A stretch of DNA of 64,000 bases. It comes from G963676655 sp963678305 (GTDB taxonomy: Bacteria; Verrucomicrobiota; Lentisphaeria; Victivallales; Victivallaceae). Below are positions 43,385 to 52,402 of the stretch, piece after piece. The stretch spans positions 930,001 through 994,000 of the forward strand of contig CAXXVV010000003.1 of the NCBI GenBank assembly GCA_963678305.2. Reading direction: 5' to 3'. The translations under genes and the position numbers were made by a program. Below the pieces are notes generated by a model, which was given only the letters and a program-made list of their open reading frames with translations, searched no databases and was not told the origin of the DNA. How positions within the stretch are numbered: the stretch's first letter is position 1; every line of letters starts with the position of its first letter.

Positions 43385-44596
43385 ATGTACGTTACAGCCA
43401 AAAATAAAAGAAAAATCATCCCCAAGGTGAATCTGGATAGCGACTCACCAATCCCTTTGCACTATCAGTTGTCGTCTGCCATCATGAATCATCTTCGGGA
43501 CCGCCGGGTAAAGGCTGAAGCTCAATTGACTTCGGAAACGAATCTGGCAAAGCTGCTCAAATTGAACCGCAACACTGTAAATAAAGCATACAGCCGGTTG
43601 ATTGCGGACAATGTTCTGCGTCGCAATCCCGGCGAACGGAGAATTGTGGTGACGCCGGAATTTGTGGCTTCCTGCCGCAAGGAATCATTTCCCACGATCG
43701 GGCTTGTGCTGCCTGATAAGCTTAACACCTTGATCAGTCTTAATGCAATAGGGCCATTGAACTACATATCCGGGGTTATTGACACTGCCGGAGATTTCGG
43801 ATTTGCCACAACAATTATTTTGCTGCCAGATCTGGATACTTCCCGGGACGACTTACATAAATGGTTTGACGGGGTTCGTGAGAAACTGTGCGCGCTGGTC
43901 TATATTGGTGACCGGGCCGGAGAATCGCACGATCAGGCATTTGAAATCATGCTGTCAGAAGAAAATATCCCTCAGATCGGAATGGGAGTAGAGTCGCGTA
44001 TGAAGCATTTTGCCGGTGTTATTGTCGATGTGAAAAACGGCATGGTAGCGGCGTTCGAACACCTGATCAGCCTGCAGCATCGGAAAATCGGATTAATATT
44101 CAGACATGTGCCAAAAAGAAAATTCATGCAATTACAGAGTTATTCCAGGTTTTCAGATGCAATGGAGGCAATTGACCGTCTGGGCCTTGAAAATCGTCCT
44201 GAATGGACGATCAGGGATTTCAACGATATGGAGTCTTTGCGGAAACAAATCATTGCGATGACAAAGTTACCGGAGCGACCAACCGCCTTATTTTGTCATA
44301 ATGACCAGCTGGCGAGATCTGTCATTGATATTTTAAACTCTATCGGGCTTAATGTACCGGAAGATATTTCAGTTATCGGATACGATGATGATCAGTTTGC
44401 TGTTTCGGCCAGTCCTGCCTTAACGACCATTCATCATCCGCGTTATTTGCTTGGCAAAGAAGCCGTCAGGATGATTTATGAAGATTACAACGGCAAAACG
44501 CCAATTCATGGCCGGGAAATGGTTATTCCGGCTAATCTGGTTGTCAGAGGTTCAACTGGTCCCGTCAATATTAATTTGCCGGAATTTCAATTCTGA
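43385..44596 (+). CDS. GntR-family regulator with LacI-type sugar-binding effector domain
   Basis: A 403-residue regulator with the AraR-like layout. The GntR winged helix-turn-helix comes first (PIPLHYQLSSAIMNHL, LTSETNLAKLLKLNRNTVNKAY, about 20-90). A type I periplasmic-binding fold follows (IGLVLPDKLNTL, ALFCHNDQLARSVIDIL, DISVIGYDDDQFAVSASPAL). The frame is open from TTG 43373; ATG 43385 (MYVTAKNK) is preferred. It lies 37 bases upstream of the GH123-like gene and probably represses it until a sugar is bound. Confidence 0.92.
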   Translation: MYVTAKNKRKIIPKVNLDSDSPIPLHYQLSSAIMNHLRDRRVKAEAQLTSETNLAKLLKLNRNTVNKAYSRLIADNVLRRNPGERRIVVTPEFVASCRKESFPTIGLVLPDKLNTLISLNAIGPLNYISGVIDTAGDFGFATTIILLPDLDTSRDDLHKWFDGVREKLCALVYIGDRAGESHDQAFEIMLSEENIPQIGMGVESRMKHFAGVIVDVKNGMVAAFEHLISLQHRKIGLIFRHVPKRKFMQLQSYSRFSDAMEAIDRLGLENRPEWTIRDFNDMESLRKQIIAMTKLPERPTALFCHNDQLARSVIDILNSIGLNVPEDISVIGYDDDQFAVSASPALTTIHHPRYLLGKEAVRMIYEDYNGKTPIHGREMVIPANLVVRGSTGPVNINLPEFQF

Positions 44597-44633
44597 ATTA
44601 AAGTAAAAATTAATTTTATAAAAAAGACTTGCT

Positions 44634-47306
44634 ATGCTTAATTTGCGTAAAATTACAGAGTCGTCGATTGTTGTGGTTGTTTTATCCGCAGGAACACTTG
44701 TCGCCAATGATGTCGATACTGTTTTCAATGATATTTTTCAGAAGGGACTGGAAGGATGGGGATTAAAAGGGAAAGTATCGTTTTCCAAACCGCATTATAT
44801 TGATCTTGATTGTAATGTTAAAGGTAAATTCACGGCCATTCAACGCAGGTTAAAAAACATCCGGGTTGGAGATGTTCTGGAGCTATGTGTCGAGATGAAG
44901 AGCGACAGCACCGGGGGCCAGGTGATTATTTGTGAAGGCGGCAAGTGGGGCGAAAAGCAGGCTCTTTTTTCATACAAAAAAGGATATTATCGCAATAAAG
45001 GGCAATGGCAGAAGGTCATCGTAAGAAAACGGATAACCGCTTTGCCGGTCTATATCGGAGCAGGCTTGTATAAAGCGCCGGAACAGGTTTTACAGGTCAA
45101 ATCAATCCAGGTTGACAGACTGAAGAAAATGGACTCTATAACCCTGCGTGAAGCGGCAAATCCATGGAATACGACATTTATACCGCGAAGTGATATTTAT
45201 GATAAAGACATTTTCAAGCCTTACGGCGCAGTGAATGTTTATGCTGCAGGGAACGAATATGCCGTTGCCGCGATTATGGCCTATAATCCGCTTAAAGAGA
45301 ATCTATATGTTACAGCTCGATTGCGGCCGGAGAACGCTTTAGCAACAGGAATCGGTCTGAAAAATATCTCTATCAGAGAGGCTTTGCACATTCGTGCCCG
45401 CCTTGGTCAGTTAGCGGCTGACCCGCTGCCGTTAATATCGCGTGACCAAATAATATCTCTGCCGTCCGGAGAATGTCGTCAGTTGCTTTTAGAGTTTTAT
45501 ACAGGTAATCTGGCTCCGGGAACCTACAAGTACAAATTGAGTCTGAAAGGTCCTGACTTCCCTGGAAATGCGGAAATTCCGGTCAATTTCACTGTCTTAC
45601 CGTTCTCCCTGCCAAGCCGTCACCCGTTGGATATTATGACCTGGGACTGCAGTTTGGCCAATAGTAAAGGGGATGCGCAGGTTAAAATTTTGGATATGTT
45701 GCGTTCGGGGCGGGTAAATACATTTCATGTTCTGGCCGAAATGAAAGCCCGGTTTAAAAGCACCGGAGAGATGGTCGGACAGCCGGATTTTTCTGAATTG
45801 GACAGCTTATTGAAGGTCCTGGGGACTGAAAATATTCAAGTATGGTTTCGGGGCGGAAGGTATTTCCGCTCCAGAAATGATAGCAAGGTTTTAAATACGG
45901 TGGATGGGAAAGGTATTAAAATCTATTCGCCGGAATGGTGTCGGGCATTCAAAAGCTGGCTGCTTGCGGTACGGAATCATATGACGGCAAAAGGATATAA
46001 AAAATCGCAGTGGTGTTTCTATCCTTTCGATGAATATTTGGGTAAGCACTATCTGAAAATTATGGATGAGATCAGGAAAGTTGACCCCGGTATGAGGATT
46101 TTTGTCAACCCGGCTGATCTGCGGAAGGAAAATTCCAGCTTTGAAAAAATACTGAAAATGGCTGAAAAGAAAAATTTCGATATCCTGTGTCCGGTTTTTG
46201 GTAAATATTATCCGCGCAAGGGATATGATAATGTATCTGAAAAAATAAAGCAACTTGGAATCAAACAATATTTTTACTATTGTCCGGTTGTTCAAAAACG
46301 TTTATCCCCGATAAATTTTTATCGCGAAATGGGATGGAGAATGTACCATTATAATCTTGACGGCGGCGGCTATTGGACCAGTACCGGGATTGGGGCGGCG
46401 CGTGATAAAGGAGATTGGGGCGGTAATCCCTGGAATGATTTTGACGCGAAAACCGCCAGTCCGGTGACCATCTACAACTTTGCGGCGGAGGTTGTTCCCG
46501 GCAGACGATGGCTGGCGTTCAGGGCGGGGCTGGAGGATTATTGTTATATTGCCCTTTTGAAGCAATGCCTTTCTCGCGAGGAACTTGATAAGTTGCTGGG
46601 CGAGTCGTCCGGCATGCCGCGGCGCAGTTATTATGATATTCAAAATTTGCGCGGTAAAATGATTAACAAAATACTTAAGTCCAAGGGGAAACCTCCGATT
46701 GGTTTTGAAAAAGCGGAGATGGTCGCAGACAACTGGAAGTGGAATTATTTAGTTGGTCGTGACCTGAAGGAATCAGCTCGTCTTAAATTAATGTTGAGAA
46801 ATTATTTGAAAGCCGTGACAGGCCATTCTGGGTTGCCGGCTCAATTGCAAAAAGAGATCACTGACAATTCAAAACTGTGCAAAGAACTGCTGCGGCGGGA
46901 AAACATGCCGGTTGATATGATGCCGAAAGGTCTGGAAAAGATCAGAGTTGAATATAATAAAATAATAAATCCCGAAAACATTATCATCGAAAAAAACGGC
47001 AAGGCAGTTATTCGTTTGAAGCTATACAATATAGCGGTTCCATATTCGGTCTGGGCGGCTGTTCAGATGACAGCTGAGGGCAGGCCGGTTAATTTACCGG
47101 TTGAAATCTTGAACGGGAAAAAGAAGTTCAAGACAAATGAAGCAGGGATGGTGCAGATTCCGGCCAAAAGTTCCACTGAAATCGAGGTAGTGATTCCGGA
47201 ACAAAATGTGAGGCGTGATCCGTTGGAATTAATTATTTTTCCATTGGATCATTTAAATAGCGGAGCCATTAGGAAAATCAGAATTAAGTCAGAAAGGAAG
47301 AAGTAA
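44634..47306 (+). CDS. Secreted GH123/DUF4091-like glycoside hydrolase
   Basis: An 890-residue exported protein (signal peptide to about residue 24, VLSAGTLVAND). An N-terminal beta-sandwich resembling a carbohydrate-binding module spans about 25-165, and a second beta region leads to the catalytic barrel (about 325-660). CFYPFDEYLG carries an Asp-Glu pair in the position expected for GH123 enzymes. LAFRAGLEDYCYIALLKQCL is the DUF4091 signature that ends such barrels. Known GH123 members release N-acetylgalactosamine; whether this one does cannot be told. A pseudopilin gene begins one base after its stop. Confidence 0.8.
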   Translation: MLNLRKITESSIVVVVLSAGTLVANDVDTVFNDIFQKGLEGWGLKGKVSFSKPHYIDLDCNVKGKFTAIQRRLKNIRVGDVLELCVEMKSDSTGGQVIICEGGKWGEKQALFSYKKGYYRNKGQWQKVIVRKRITALPVYIGAGLYKAPEQVLQVKSIQVDRLKKMDSITLREAANPWNTTFIPRSDIYDKDIFKPYGAVNVYAAGNEYAVAAIMAYNPLKENLYVTARLRPENALATGIGLKNISIREALHIRARLGQLAADPLPLISRDQIISLPSGECRQLLLEFYTGNLAPGTYKYKLSLKGPDFPGNAEIPVNFTVLPFSLPSRHPLDIMTWDCSLANSKGDAQVKILDMLRSGRVNTFHVLAEMKARFKSTGEMVGQPDFSELDSLLKVLGTENIQVWFRGGRYFRSRNDSKVLNTVDGKGIKIYSPEWCRAFKSWLLAVRNHMTAKGYKKSQWCFYPFDEYLGKHYLKIMDEIRKVDPGMRIFVNPADLRKENSSFEKILKMAEKKNFDILCPVFGKYYPRKGYDNVSEKIKQLGIKQYFYYCPVVQKRLSPINFYREMGWRMYHYNLDGGGYWTSTGIGAARDKGDWGGNPWNDFDAKTASPVTIYNFAAEVVPGRRWLAFRAGLEDYCYIALLKQCLSREELDKLLGESSGMPRRSYYDIQNLRGKMINKILKSKGKPPIGFEKAEMVADNWKWNYLVGRDLKESARLKLMLRNYLKAVTGHSGLPAQLQKEITDNSKLCKELLRRENMPVDMMPKGLEKIRVEYNKIINPENIIIEKNGKAVIRLKLYNIAVPYSVWAAVQMTAEGRPVNLPVEILNGKKKFKTNEAGMVQIPAKSSTEIEVVIPEQNVRRDPLELIIFPLDHLNSGAIRKIRIKSERKK

Positions 47307-47307
47307 A

Positions 47308-48024
47308 ATGAAACAAAGACGATTCACTCTTATCGAATTGCTGGTTGTGATCGCGATCATCGCAATTCTCGCAAGTATGCTGCTGCCGGCGCTGAACAAG
47401 GCAAAAGCAAAAGCTCATTCCATCAACTGCATCAATAATTTGAAGCAGCTGGGAACCGGGTTTCAAATGTATGTCAATGACAATAACGAATATTTTCCCC
47501 CTTATGCCAACAGTACAGGAACGGTTACCTGGGGAAACCTGTTGATTAACGGAAAATACAGCATTATAAAGTCATTCGTTGACCCGGCTTTAAAAGTAAC
47601 CGGAACCAAGCCTCAGGATTATAACGGAATGTATGGGGTGTCTTATACCGGTTACGGATATAATTACCGTTTTATCGGCAGTGCCCTTGGAGATGGTTTC
47701 AGTGCTGGAACCGACACAAAGGCTCCTGCCAGGTTGTCACGTTTAAAATACCCTTCAAAGGGTTATCTGTTGATAGATACTTGTTATAAATGGAATTTAA
47801 ACCAGGGGTACAGCAGGTGTTATGATAAACAAAGCACCGGGAATGTCGGTCAGGCGGATGCCCGCCATGAAAATTCAATAAACGCTTTATATGTTTCGGG
47901 CCATGCCGGCAGCCAGAGGGTGAATAATCGTTATATTCCGTATACCGATATCGGCTTTCAGGTTGATGTTCGCTGGACGGCCGGTCGTAAAGAGCTTCGC
48001 CCAGATATTTTAGCACGTTACTAA
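47308..48024 (+). CDS. Pseudopilin-like protein with degenerate H-X9-DG domain
   Basis: A 238-residue protein with a very short leader (MKQRR) and FTLIELLVVIAIIAILASML, so Arg takes the place of the usual Gly before the cut. CINNLKQLGTGFQMYVND is the family segment. The C-terminal motif is RHENSINALYVSGHA: His and spacing are kept, but Asp-Gly is Ser-Gly. AGAAAGGAAG precedes the start, which lies one base after the GH123-like stop. The FAD oxidoreductase gene follows ten bases later, so all belong to one operon. Confidence 0.9.
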   Translation: MKQRRFTLIELLVVIAIIAILASMLLPALNKAKAKAHSINCINNLKQLGTGFQMYVNDNNEYFPPYANSTGTVTWGNLLINGKYSIIKSFVDPALKVTGTKPQDYNGMYGVSYTGYGYNYRFIGSALGDGFSAGTDTKAPARLSRLKYPSKGYLLIDTCYKWNLNQGYSRCYDKQSTGNVGQADARHENSINALYVSGHAGSQRVNNRYIPYTDIGFQVDVRWTAGRKELRPDILARY

Positions 48025-48034
48025 GTGGAAAAAA

Positions 48035-50230
48035 ATGATAGAGAAATATGATCCGCAGGAATTTCGTAAAGAACTGTTTTTAGACCTGGCCGTGATTGGC
48101 GGCGGAGTATCCGGCGTGGTCACCGCTATTGCGGCGGCCAGGCTGGGTTTGAAAGTGGGGTTGATGCAGAACCGGCCAGTTTTCGGCGGCCCTTCAAGTT
48201 CGGAATGCAACAGCGCCAACGACGGTGACCGCCTGTGTGTAAACGGCGCGTCCGAATACTATAACCGTAATGCCCGGGAAACAGGTATTATCGAAGAAAT
48301 GAAACTGGAGTTTTTCCGCCGCGTCGAAAACGGCTGGTACAATCACTGGAGTCTGGTGCTTCATGATTTCGTCAAGCGGGAAAAGAATATTGTCAGTTTC
48401 CGCAATTGCGAGGCTTATGAGGTAACGGCTGCGGACAATAAAATTTCTCAGGTCAAAGGACGTTTGGTCGGGTCTGAAACAACCGTCATATTCAATGCTC
48501 CCTTATTTGTCGATGCATCCGGGGATTCATTTGTGGGAGCTGCCGCGGGGGCTGATTTTCGTATGGGACGTGAAGGGCGTGATGAGTTTAACGAACCGCT
48601 TGCTCCGGAAAAAGCGGATAAATGCACTCAGGGAAATACTATTTTGTTCAGGGCTATTGACACCGGAGCCCCGGTGAAATTTGAGCCTCCCGAGTGGGCA
48701 ATGAAGTTTCACAATGACAAAGATCTACCCTACCGCCCCCACCACAGTCCGGTTGGCGGCTACTGGTGGATTGAAAGCGGCGGAACTGAAAACACTATTT
48801 CCGATAACGAAAAAATATATGATGATTTGCTGGCTGTGTTGTACGGGGTTTGGGATCATCTCAAAAATCATGGTGATCACGGCGCGGAGAACTACGTGAT
48901 CAACTGGGTCAGTCCTTTTGTCGGGAAACGTGAGTCAAGGCGTTTACTCGGGGATTATATTCTTACCCAGGGCGACTTGACTGAAAGCCGGTCATATCCG
49001 GACCAGGTGGCCTATGGCGGCTGGCCGATAGATATCCATGACGTCAATGGCATTCGCGGCAAAAGTCATCCCGGCAGCACTCCGCCAATGACCTTTCCCG
49101 GCATCTATGCTATTCCGTTCCGGTCGCTGTACTCGAGAAATATCGAAAACCTGATGATGCCGGGCAGAAATATCAGCGCCAGCCATGTCGCACTGGGAAG
49201 TTCCCGGGTCATGGCTACCTGCGCCACCTGCGGTCAGGCTGTCGGAACCGCCGCGGCGCTATGTCTGAAATACAATAAAACACCGCGCCGGATTGGTCAG
49301 GAGCATATCCGGGAATTGCAACAGAAACTTTTTGAAACCGACCAGGCCCTGCCGGGAATGCGTTTTACCGGTTCTTCTCAATTCAAAGTTTCAGCGACCA
49401 GCGCCATGCCCTTGCGTTTTGAGTCATCTGACGGCATCATGCCGCTGGTTGCGTTGCCGGTCAATACTTACGATCCCTGCGATATTCCCCCGGCGGATCG
49501 CACCCGGGCACAACTGCTGCCGGTTTCGGAAAATTTTATTGAGTCGTTTATGGTCATGGTGGATAACGGCAATTCCGGTGAGACCACGCTTGAAGCAACG
49601 CTGTTTATTCCCGTCGATCAGCATGATTTTGCCGGGAAAGAGATTGCGGTTGCACAAAATGTGATCCCATCCGGAAAAAACATTCCTGTAAAGTTTGAAT
49701 TTAATGTGGAACTGGAAAAAGCGCCGCTTGTCGGGATAAAATTCTCCCGGACCGCAGGAGTCGATATTCATACCACCAGCTGTGCTTTGCCGGGAGTTCA
49801 TCTCAAACCTGACGGTTGTTATATCAATGACACAAATATCTGTTGCGAAGTTTTGCCGGAACAACGGGTGTTTGAGGCGCAAAACGTGTTTAGCGGTTTG
49901 AACCGTGTCCATGTGAAACCGGAAATGTGGATAGGTGAAGCAACATTGCCGCAATCGCTGATCTTTAAGAGAGAAAAGACGCAGGAAGTCAATGAAATCG
50001 AAATTATTTTCGATACCAATTTGAACAAAAATCCACTGCCGGGCTGTGTTCCGCAGTGTGTCAAAGCTTATGAGATTTTAATAGACGGCAAAGTCGTAGT
50101 TTCAGTGGAAGACAATTTCCAGCGCAGAAGACTCCATAAGCTTGCCGCTGAATGCACAGATATTGAAATCCGGATCACCGCGACAAACGGCATTGCCAAT
50201 CCTCGGGTATATGGAGTGTGCTTCAGCTAA
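48035..50230 (+). CDS. FAD-dependent oxidoreductase (FAD_oxidored, PF12831-like)
   Basis: A 731-residue flavoprotein without signal peptide, so probably cytoplasmic. The Rossmann dinucleotide motif is LAVIGGGVSGVVTAIAAA (about 17-34), and ECNSAND, LFVDASGDSFVGAAAG and NLMMPGRNISASHVALGSSR are family motifs. About 230 C-terminal residues form an extra beta domain (about 500-731) that may bind substrate. Such proteins are abundant in PVC carbohydrate clusters; the substrate is unknown. It is the last gene of the GntR, GH123-like, pseudopilin cassette and converges with the sulfatase gene 14 bases away. Confidence 0.87.
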   Translation: MIEKYDPQEFRKELFLDLAVIGGGVSGVVTAIAAARLGLKVGLMQNRPVFGGPSSSECNSANDGDRLCVNGASEYYNRNARETGIIEEMKLEFFRRVENGWYNHWSLVLHDFVKREKNIVSFRNCEAYEVTAADNKISQVKGRLVGSETTVIFNAPLFVDASGDSFVGAAAGADFRMGREGRDEFNEPLAPEKADKCTQGNTILFRAIDTGAPVKFEPPEWAMKFHNDKDLPYRPHHSPVGGYWWIESGGTENTISDNEKIYDDLLAVLYGVWDHLKNHGDHGAENYVINWVSPFVGKRESRRLLGDYILTQGDLTESRSYPDQVAYGGWPIDIHDVNGIRGKSHPGSTPPMTFPGIYAIPFRSLYSRNIENLMMPGRNISASHVALGSSRVMATCATCGQAVGTAAALCLKYNKTPRRIGQEHIRELQQKLFETDQALPGMRFTGSSQFKVSATSAMPLRFESSDGIMPLVALPVNTYDPCDIPPADRTRAQLLPVSENFIESFMVMVDNGNSGETTLEATLFIPVDQHDFAGKEIAVAQNVIPSGKNIPVKFEFNVELEKAPLVGIKFSRTAGVDIHTTSCALPGVHLKPDGCYINDTNICCEVLPEQRVFEAQNVFSGLNRVHVKPEMWIGEATLPQSLIFKREKTQEVNEIEIIFDTNLNKNPLPGCVPQCVKAYEILIDGKVVVSVEDNFQRRRLHKLAAECTDIEIRITATNGIANPRVYGVCFS

Positions 50231-50243
50231 GTGAACTAAAAAT

Positions 50244-51551
50244 TTACTGCGGTATTCCCGCCGCGAAAACGAACCGGTGATCTTCCGGAATACAAGGCGC
50301 GATATCCAGTCCGGCCAGCCACCCGGTCAGATAACGCCGGTGGTTGTGCAAGGTGTCTTGATATCCCGGTTCATTTGCCAGATTTACGGTTTCGCCGGGA
50401 TCATTTTCCATATCGAAGAGCAACTCGACCGGGTCATCCCGGAAGACGATATACTTGAACCGGGCGGACCGGATACACTGGCCTTTGCCGCCGTGTCCCT
50501 GGACGCTGACATACTCCCGGACCAGCGGAGTGCCGGCGGTGAGTAAATCTTTCAAACTGAGTCCGCAGGAACCCGATGGTATCGGCAGATCAAGACAGTC
50601 GTAGATCGTCGGAGCGATATCCAGCAGCGAAATAAGTCCATTAACGGCTGAACCGGGTTTGATACGACCCGGCCAGCGAATAACCAGCGGAACGCGCGCG
50701 GCGGAATCATACAGATAATGTTTGGTGACCATGCCAAGTTCCGCCAGTCCTTCACCGTGATCGGAGGTGCAGATTACCAGCGTGTTTTCCGCCTGTCCCG
50801 AGGCATCCAGCGCCTGTAGAATCCGGCCGATTTCCGCGTCGAGCATCTCCACCAGGCGGTAGTAGCCCCAGAGATAGACGCGCCATTGGTATTCGCTCCA
50901 TTTGCATACGCTTGCCGGACGGTCGGCCCGGTAGGCGGCGTGGATTTCCGGCTCGGCGTATTCCGCCCGGAAATTATCCGGCAGCGGCGGCAGGTCCGTT
51001 TTCGGAATATGAAACCTGCCTTCTTCAATACCGCAGCAGTAATGAATCCATTCACAGATGTCATGCGGCTGGGTGTACATCGCGGCTAGAAAAAACGGCT
51101 CCTGCGACCTGCGGTTGCGCAGGAAACCTTCACAAGCCATGGAAACCGACGCGTCGGAAAGCTGGCCCTGACAGTTGATGCCGCTGGCCAGCATATCGAA
51201 GCCGGGAACATTGGCTGTATGAGGTTGCCGGACGTGCCATTTCCCGGCATAGACGGTCTGGTAAGTACTCCCGCAACGGTGCAGCCACTGGCCGATATTG
51301 GGAATATTCGAACGGATATTATGTCCGTTTTGATAGACACCGCATTCCGACGGCATCCGGCCGCTGAAGATGGACGCGCGGGACGGCCCGCAGATCGGTT
51401 CGGTGCAGTAACAGTTCGGGAAGCTCATGCCTTCGGACGTCAGCCGGTCCAGATTAGGGGTGTTCACGAATTGCTGTCCCAGCGCTGAAATCGTATTGGC
51501 GTGCTGCTGGTCGCTGACGATCAGCAGAATATTCGGGGTATCAGTATTCAT
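50244..51551 (-). CDS. Type I sulfatase (formylglycine-dependent)
   Basis: A 435-residue sulfatase. The maturation motif ICGPSRASIFSGRMP has the CxPSR core, whose Cys is converted to formylglycine by FGE. PNILLIVSDQQHANT starts the metal-binding fold (Asp ligand), and CTSDHGEGLAELGMVTKHYLY supplies another Asp-His ligand pair. No signal peptide is visible, so it is probably cytoplasmic and acts on imported sulfated oligosaccharides or sugars. It overlaps the upstream unknown gene by 11 bases and ends a GntR, pseudopilin, GH, unknown, sulfatase operon. Confidence 0.93.
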   Translation of the reverse strand: MNTDTPNILLIVSDQQHANTISALGQQFVNTPNLDRLTSEGMSFPNCYCTEPICGPSRASIFSGRMPSECGVYQNGHNIRSNIPNIGQWLHRCGSTYQTVYAGKWHVRQPHTANVPGFDMLASGINCQGQLSDASVSMACEGFLRNRRSQEPFFLAAMYTQPHDICEWIHYCCGIEEGRFHIPKTDLPPLPDNFRAEYAEPEIHAAYRADRPASVCKWSEYQWRVYLWGYYRLVEMLDAEIGRILQALDASGQAENTLVICTSDHGEGLAELGMVTKHYLYDSAARVPLVIRWPGRIKPGSAVNGLISLLDIAPTIYDCLDLPIPSGSCGLSLKDLLTAGTPLVREYVSVQGHGGKGQCIRSARFKYIVFRDDPVELLFDMENDPGETVNLANEPGYQDTLHNHRRYLTGWLAGLDIAPCIPEDHRFVFAAGIPQ

Positions 51552-52398
51552 AGTGATGGCCCCCCTGTACCAGTTCTTCGATCAGGACGTCGGTCTTGCC
51601 CGGCGCGTCTTTGTCCAGAATATACATTACCGTCCCGCTGAACGCGTAAAGGACGCGCCCGGCGGCGTCCTGCCAGTATTCCCACGGTAATAAACCATGT
51701 CCGCGCTGAACAGTCAGCGCAAGTGTACCGGCGGCGTTGGTTGCCTCGGGCCGGACCGGCTGTGACGGGATCAGGCAGTGATGCGGCTTCAGTTTCATTC
51801 CATGTTCAAGTATGGCAAAATCGTCCAGGTGTTCACGACGGAGTTGGATGTTGTCGCAAATGAGCCATTGGCACAACAGAGGGCGCGTGAGCGGATATGA
51901 TTCGGTTGTGCCGTTCACCGTCATTTGTACGGATTCCGGTGATACGGTTCCGGTTATTTCCAGATCCATATCGGCCATCGGACATTGCGCGGTATCGTAA
52001 AAATAAATCCGGGTCTGCCAGTTTTGTACGGAGCCGGGGGCGTCGTTGCTGCAATTAATTTCAGCTTCGATACGCTGGAACATTCCGTCTTGATTGACGA
52101 TGACCTGTCTGACCTGGAAGTTGACCGAGTCATTTTGCGCGTTCCTGGCAATCGAGATATGTCCGGTGTTTTTGTTCTGGGCTTTGCAGTCGCCGTGATT
52201 GGTCCAGACCCGGTAGTGATGCAGCCAGTTGCCGGACGGGTCAAATCCTGATGCGTCCGGAAAAAAGTTGCCTTCTCCCATAATTTCAATGAGTCGCGGC
52301 GAAAGCGGCGCGGTCAGCATGCCCCCGGCTTCCAGAAATGAACAGCCGTGGCCCTTGATCCCTGGTATCCTGAATTCTTCGAGTTTTATATGGTTCAT
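51541..52398 (-). CDS. Unknown beta-rich protein coupled to the sulfatase
   Basis: A 285-residue protein that I do not recognise. It has no signal peptide or membrane helix. It appears mostly beta, with conserved-looking WLHHYRVWTNHGDCKAQNKN, FQRIEAEINCSNDAPG and GLLPWEYWQDAAGRVLYAF, which recalls sugar-enzyme accessory domains. It starts four bases after the GH gene and overlaps the sulfatase start by 11 bases, so the two are probably made together. It may be a sugar-processing partner of the sulfatase, which is inference. Confidence 0.75.
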   Translation of the reverse strand: MNHIKLEEFRIPGIKGHGCSFLEAGGMLTAPLSPRLIEIMGEGNFFPDASGFDPSGNWLHHYRVWTNHGDCKAQNKNTGHISIARNAQNDSVNFQVRQVIVNQDGMFQRIEAEINCSNDAPGSVQNWQTRIYFYDTAQCPMADMDLEITGTVSPESVQMTVNGTTESYPLTRPLLCQWLICDNIQLRREHLDDFAILEHGMKLKPHHCLIPSQPVRPEATNAAGTLALTVQRGHGLLPWEYWQDAAGRVLYAFSGTVMYILDKDAPGKTDVLIEELVQGGHHYEY

Positions 52399-52402
52399 AT
52401 TT

